Positions 54,801 through 60,800 of a DNA stretch of 64,000 nt are shown here, piece after piece. Made by a program: the position numbers and the translations under genes. Within the stretch, counting starts at the first letter, position 1, and each line of letters begins with the position of its first letter. The stretch comes from Caprimulgus europaeus (taxonomy: Eukaryota > Chordata > Aves > Caprimulgiformes > Caprimulgidae): NCBI GenBank assembly GCA_907165065.1, contig OU015528.1, positions 44,321,515 to 44,385,514 on the forward strand, given 5' to 3'. The notes beneath the pieces were generated by a model, which did not search any database, had not been told where the DNA came from, and saw only the letters and a program-made list of their open reading frames with translations.

Positions 54801-57800
54801 TTGGCCATTGTTACAAACAAAGTAACGTACAAAATACATCTGGAGAAATGGAGGATTATTTTCTCTGGCAATTGGTATATACCATACACTATTCTTTTAG
54901 TTTTTTAAGTAGAGCTCTGAATTCATTGAGGAAACTGACCAAAAAAATATATTGGATGACAAAAACCTTTGCCTTTGAATTATTTTTTAATTCTGCTGAA
55001 AGGTCCATGACTGAGATTTTATTTAAAATTAACTTTCTTTTAGATTTGTTTTCCACAGCTTCTTAGAGCTTTGTTTGTCAGAAAGACTGTAAATCATAGT
55101 TGAAATTTTGGAATACATACTGCAAGCAAGGATGTGTCACATTATAGACAGAAAAAATGTAATAATTCTTGCAACATCCTTGATATTGCATTTTAATATT
55201 GTATTTTATTGTTTAAAATTACTAAGTATAGTAAGAAGTATAGTATAAAATTATCAAGTATAGCTATAAGATAAAGATAGGAATTAAAAAGTATTAAGCA
55301 ATAATGCTAAGCCATAAAATATGTGGTTAAGCATAAATTGCAATAGTACAGGCACAGCTGAGATGTTGCTACTTTCAAGACATTGAATCTGTAAACCTGA
55401 AAAAAGCAAAATTAATCCCCCCTGCTATTTATAGAAAAAGCATATTGTATTCAAGTTGGTTTGGTTTAGGGTGCAATTATAGTGGGCTATACTTTTTATG
55501 AATTTCTTAGTTCTTTGATTATTTTTTGAAATCATACAATGCCTTGTTCTTCTGTAGGGGATTTTATTGACAGAAGCTGAAGAAAGTCTTGGCCATCTTC
55601 TGCAGAACATACAGGACAAATATGATGGGGAGATATCTCAGTGTTCTGCTGAAGATTTAGAGGCTCTTATTGAGGCCAAACTTCAGCTTGCTGCTATTTC
55701 TCAGCAAAGGCATCAAGCAGCTTGCAGGTAAGTAATATTATAAACAACCTTATCTTGCACAGCCTTGACTACAGAAGATTAAAAAAAAAATCCAGCAAGT
55801 TTTTATCTGAATTCTTTATATCTACATCAACATTCTAAATCTTAGTAACCAGCCATAACAACCCTACTAGTGTATCTACAAATATGTTACACTGACATTT
55901 CATTTTTTATTACTGCTTTATTTTGCTTTTTAAAAGAACATCAGTTATTTGCCTATGATTTCTCTGTGAGGTGTTTTTGTGATACAAAGTTATAGAAAAT
56001 CAAAGAATAAGCTGTAGTGTTCACTGTTTTTTTAAAGTCTGGATATGTTAGGCAATGGATTTTCTATAATTTTAAAGCAGAACGCTGCTTTTGTTATCTC
56101 TGAGTTACTGAATTCTACTTTGTTCTAGAACACCCTGTTCAAATGTCCTAAAAGAATATTTCCTCTTGCTGTACTTATTGCTGTCAAATGAAAATGTTAT
56201 ATTTTTAAAAATAATTTGATTAAAAAGCATTCATGTAACCCTTAACATACTAGGATAGATTTTAGCAGGCATGAATTTACATGATTTGCCAGATATTTTC
56301 TCCAAATTATAATCAGTATTTGTAATTTTCGTTAGGTCTAATCTGACTAAACACACCAAAATTATTATGTTAACTCTTATATTATAGCAAGCACCAAGTA
56401 AAAAGCAAAGTTAACATTTTTTAAATTGTTGGAATACTTTGAAGTTTGCTTTAACACTCTTACTGATGAAGTGGTAGGTGCTTTAGCTTGCCAACAGATA
56501 AACCAATTTTGATGTTGTTTTTTTTTCCTTTTTACCCAATTGACGAAAAAGAAATGTTTTCTTCTGTGTCAAAGGAAACTATCTTCCTTCTCCCAGCTAT
56601 CTTAGGTGAATAAATAAACCTCCAAATTAGCCTTTAAATAGCACAATTCCTTTTTAGCTGCTATAGTACAGCAACAAAAAAATAAAATTAAGAAGTGCTT
56701 CACAATGCTGTATAGGTTGCTGAACTGAAAACATAACTGCAGCATGGTCTTTCACCTGGATTTTGTGTATGTTGCCCAAAAGTTCAGATATTAGGACTGT
56801 AATAATTTAGTAGTAATGTCATTAGTGAAGATGTGAGGTAAGAACTTGTAGGCTATTTGCGGACATTTCTCATCATGAAATATTAATATATTTTAGTGCC
56901 TTTTGGAGTAATTATTTTATCATAAATTTGTGAAAGAGAAAAGAACAAATCACTGGACAGTGACTTCACTGTGCTCTTGAGTGCCATGTGGATTTTATAA
57001 AATGATCATATTGGTAACTAGACCAGTATGTAGATTTATGAAATATACATAAACCCAGTTTAGCTTGATACTAGGCTTGGTAAAACCTGTATTAGTGGAG
57101 TTCTGACCCAGGCTTTTTCACCCTGCTAAACTGGTTCCAGTATACAAGCCATTTTCAGTGCAGGACACTTCTTTTTGATATGCAGATATATCCTAGAGTG
57201 TAGTTTTTATCTTGGTTTATAACTTATCACAGATTGAAGAACTGTTTTAGAGTATTGAGCATTCTAATAGATGTCAAGCATTTTATGCATCATTTTTTGG
57301 GACTCTTTTTTTGCTGGATCTTAATGGGCCTTATATATTGATAGTGGTCAGATAGCAGGGAAAAAAATTTCACCAACAAACAAAGCAAGAGTTTGGTTTT
57401 TTTTAACCTATTTTACAATTTTATTGCACTGCCATCCATGGAAACTGCTGATGTATCTGCCTCAGATACAAATGAAACATTCCTTCAGACAGCTGAATGT
57501 TTCCTGCCTGCCAGCCTAGAAATCAAACTTTGCATGATATTACAGAAATTCATCATTTTTTCCTTTGGCAAAATGACTTATTGGTGAAATTGTTATAGTC
57601 AGCTGTACTTCCCTATTTTGATCATCTTGTCACTTTCTGATTCAGCTGATAAAGGATGTGTATTTTATCAGGGGAAATATATAGACACATCACTCTTGTT
57701 GACAGCAGAAGAGGGTCACAAAAATTTCATCAAGGGAAGCTTCTACATTACAGCCTCTGTCTTGCAAAAAATTTATGGTCAGAATAGGATTATGTATAGG

Positions 57801-60800
57801 ACTCATTCCATTGATCTCAAGGAGAGTACTTACATGGTGTCCCCTCCTAAACAGAGGAGGTTTCTAATTACCCAAATATGTGCTTGTCTGCTTATGTGAA
57901 TACACTACTGCTTAAACCAATATATAAATATATGAACCTTTGGGCTTGTGTTCCACATCTTACTAATGAAATTTATATGTAAGCATGTAGTTAAAAATGG
58001 CCTTGTTTTCAGAATAGCTAAATGTTGACAACAGCAGTTAACTGGAGGCAGCAATGCTCAGGAAGTTAGGTTAATATTCCTTAAAATCCTATATATACTC
58101 TTGAGCACTGCACCTTCTCCAATTTATTTGAGAAATGTTAGCCACAGCATCTCAAACAATGTTTTGAAAAATGTCAGGTTTTGCTGTAATTTTAACTTTG
58201 ATGTCTGGTTTCAGGGAAATCTCTTCTTAATAAAAAGAAAGAAAAGCAGTCGGTATATTTCATTGCATTATCTTTACTATTTCTTTTGCTTTTATAAGCA
58301 AATTCTGTTTCCTTTTTTTCCATTGTTAGCTTATAATCAAATTCTATATTGATTTATTCTGGTTTCATTTTGTTGAATAAAACTGAGGTAAAGGGATGAT
58401 GAAAGACATTCGTAAGGATTGAATTCTGAGAACTGAAAGGGAAGTTATTAACAGTTTTGGTTCTCATTGTTACTTTGGGGTCTATTTGTGCTGAGTTGGT
58501 GTAATCCATCCAGTTCTGCATCACAAAAATAGCAAGCAGAATAGAATCAGAAATGACAGGAAGACTTAAACTACCCTTTTATCTCTGGAGGTTATCCATC
58601 CTGTGGTTAGATACATGTTGGCAGAATAATGTGAGTAATTTCAGAGTACTGCTGCTCTTGTTCTGACTTCTTTGTGCATGAATCAAGAACTTTGCCTTTA
58701 TGACAATTAATCTAGAACTTCTCAAAAGCAGTAAATTCACACAGAGCCTAAATCTTGCATTAAAAGCTCTTCACAGTGTTCCGGCAGTGTAAAAAGGGCT
58801 TAGGGTGTTCATAAATTATTTTTTTCTTTTGCTTCATAGCAGCCAGTCCCTATGTAAAGAGAGCCTCTCTATGTAAAAAAACAGCATAGATGAGAATTGT
58901 GGTTACACAATTTTAGCAATTAACCTGCTGAAAAATCTTTAAAATGTGAGCTAGGGATACCCTCAGGTACTTTTGCATCATTAGGAAAATATGTTTCAGT
59001 GAGTAAAGAGTGAGTAGAATTGTAAAAACAAAACAAAAAAAGCCAACTCCGAAAATGTATTAGACAAGAAGTAGGAAAGTAGAGATTTACAGATGTAAGG
59101 GAAAATGTACAGAAATGGAAAACTAATACCATGAGACATTGGTTTTGGCAATTCTCAGAATAGTTTGAGTAGCATGTTCTTCGGGCAATAAATCCTGTTG
59201 TGAAAAGATCTTCTCACTATGTTGGTTTTGCAAGTGTCTTCATATTATGAAAATAATAGTATTCACAAAGTCTGCTGCTACAAATCTACATTTCTATAGA
59301 TATAAAAATTGGACAGTGTACGTGAAAGCTTTAAAAAGACAGCACAAAAAGGAAAAAAAACCCTAGTAGTTCTCTTACTGCTCTTTTCTCACTTTCGTAT
59401 TGCAGTGCCTACAAATTAAGAACAAACTCTGAGTGCCATTTTTTTGTGCTACTGAAGCAAAAATTGATAACTGCTGATAGACATCTCTGATGTAGTCAGA
59501 AATGAAGCACCTATTAAAATAAAAGCATAAAATGGCTAGTATAATTAGTATTTTTTTATAATGTGGTTCTTTATCACAGTATTGCTTTGGCTTACTCTGC
59601 AATTCGACTCCTCCAAGATGCAAAAATATTTAGAATGGAAATGACACATTTTCAAGAAGAAAAGGATGAAAGGAAGTGTTTGGTATGTGTGGATATTTGT
59701 TTTAAAGTACTGTTTCTTAGTATATGAGCTCTTGTATTAAATGTTGAGTGTTTTTAAGAATACTAGAACATAGCAGTCATCATCGTTACATGGTTACCAT
59801 TACCTTGGGGAGAAAATGTAGTATGACATGCTTCAGTTGTCTGCTTGCCTATAGTATATTCAATATGACTATAATCATCATTTTAATTTGTATATGGTTA
59901 GGAATTACAGTTTTTATTTTTATACTCTCAAATGCTGGCATTTAAAATCTCCTTTTGTTTTAAAAAAACTCTAAACAAACAGAAAGTGGAAAAAATAGTT
60001 ATCAGGTGAAAATCTTATATTGTTCAGTTAAGGTATTTTAGTTTTTTTGGTTGAAAACCTACTTCAGAATATCTTCTTTCAAAGAGCCAAACAGACCAGT
60101 TCACATCATTGCTGTGTTCTAAATTTAGCAAGATTTCAGCTGACTTATGTTGTCTAACACAACATAGGGATACTGACCTATACTTCAGAAAGCCAATGCA
60201 CAAAACCTATTGGTAATCCACCACACAGTCACTCTAGAGCTCACAGTAAGTCAAACTGACTCAGGCAGCCAGAGCAGATGAGCAGTGAGACCAGATTTTG
60301 TAACATGCACAACGAGTCTGGACTTTCTTAAGTGTAGTTATTCAGTGTAGTTATTCTCTGTCTGTGTTGCATAGCAGGGTCTTCTGTCTTTCTGCACTTG
60401 CTCCTACATTTTCTTAGGATTGCCCTATAGCCAGTAATTGAGTTATGACTATTTTTTTTTCCTCATTTGCATCAATGCAAGTCATTCATGAAGATTTTTT
60501 ATATAAGTAAAACGCAGGTGGTGCTGTGTCCATTTTTTCCTTGCTGGAACAAAACTTTAGAATATGGAGTATAGAATTTTAGTAATAGCAAAACTGTTTA
60601 TGATATGTGAAGATGACACAGGGACTTGAGCTGAGAATTCTCCCAAACATGTCCAGTACTATATTCCGTTAATATTTGTGTCTAATCACCAGTAACACTA
60701 AAAACTAGAAATCAAAAATTAAAAATTTCTTTCTAATCACTAGTGAAGTACTAGAACTTGATATGTATCCCATTTTACAATTAGACTTTTATGTGCCTTA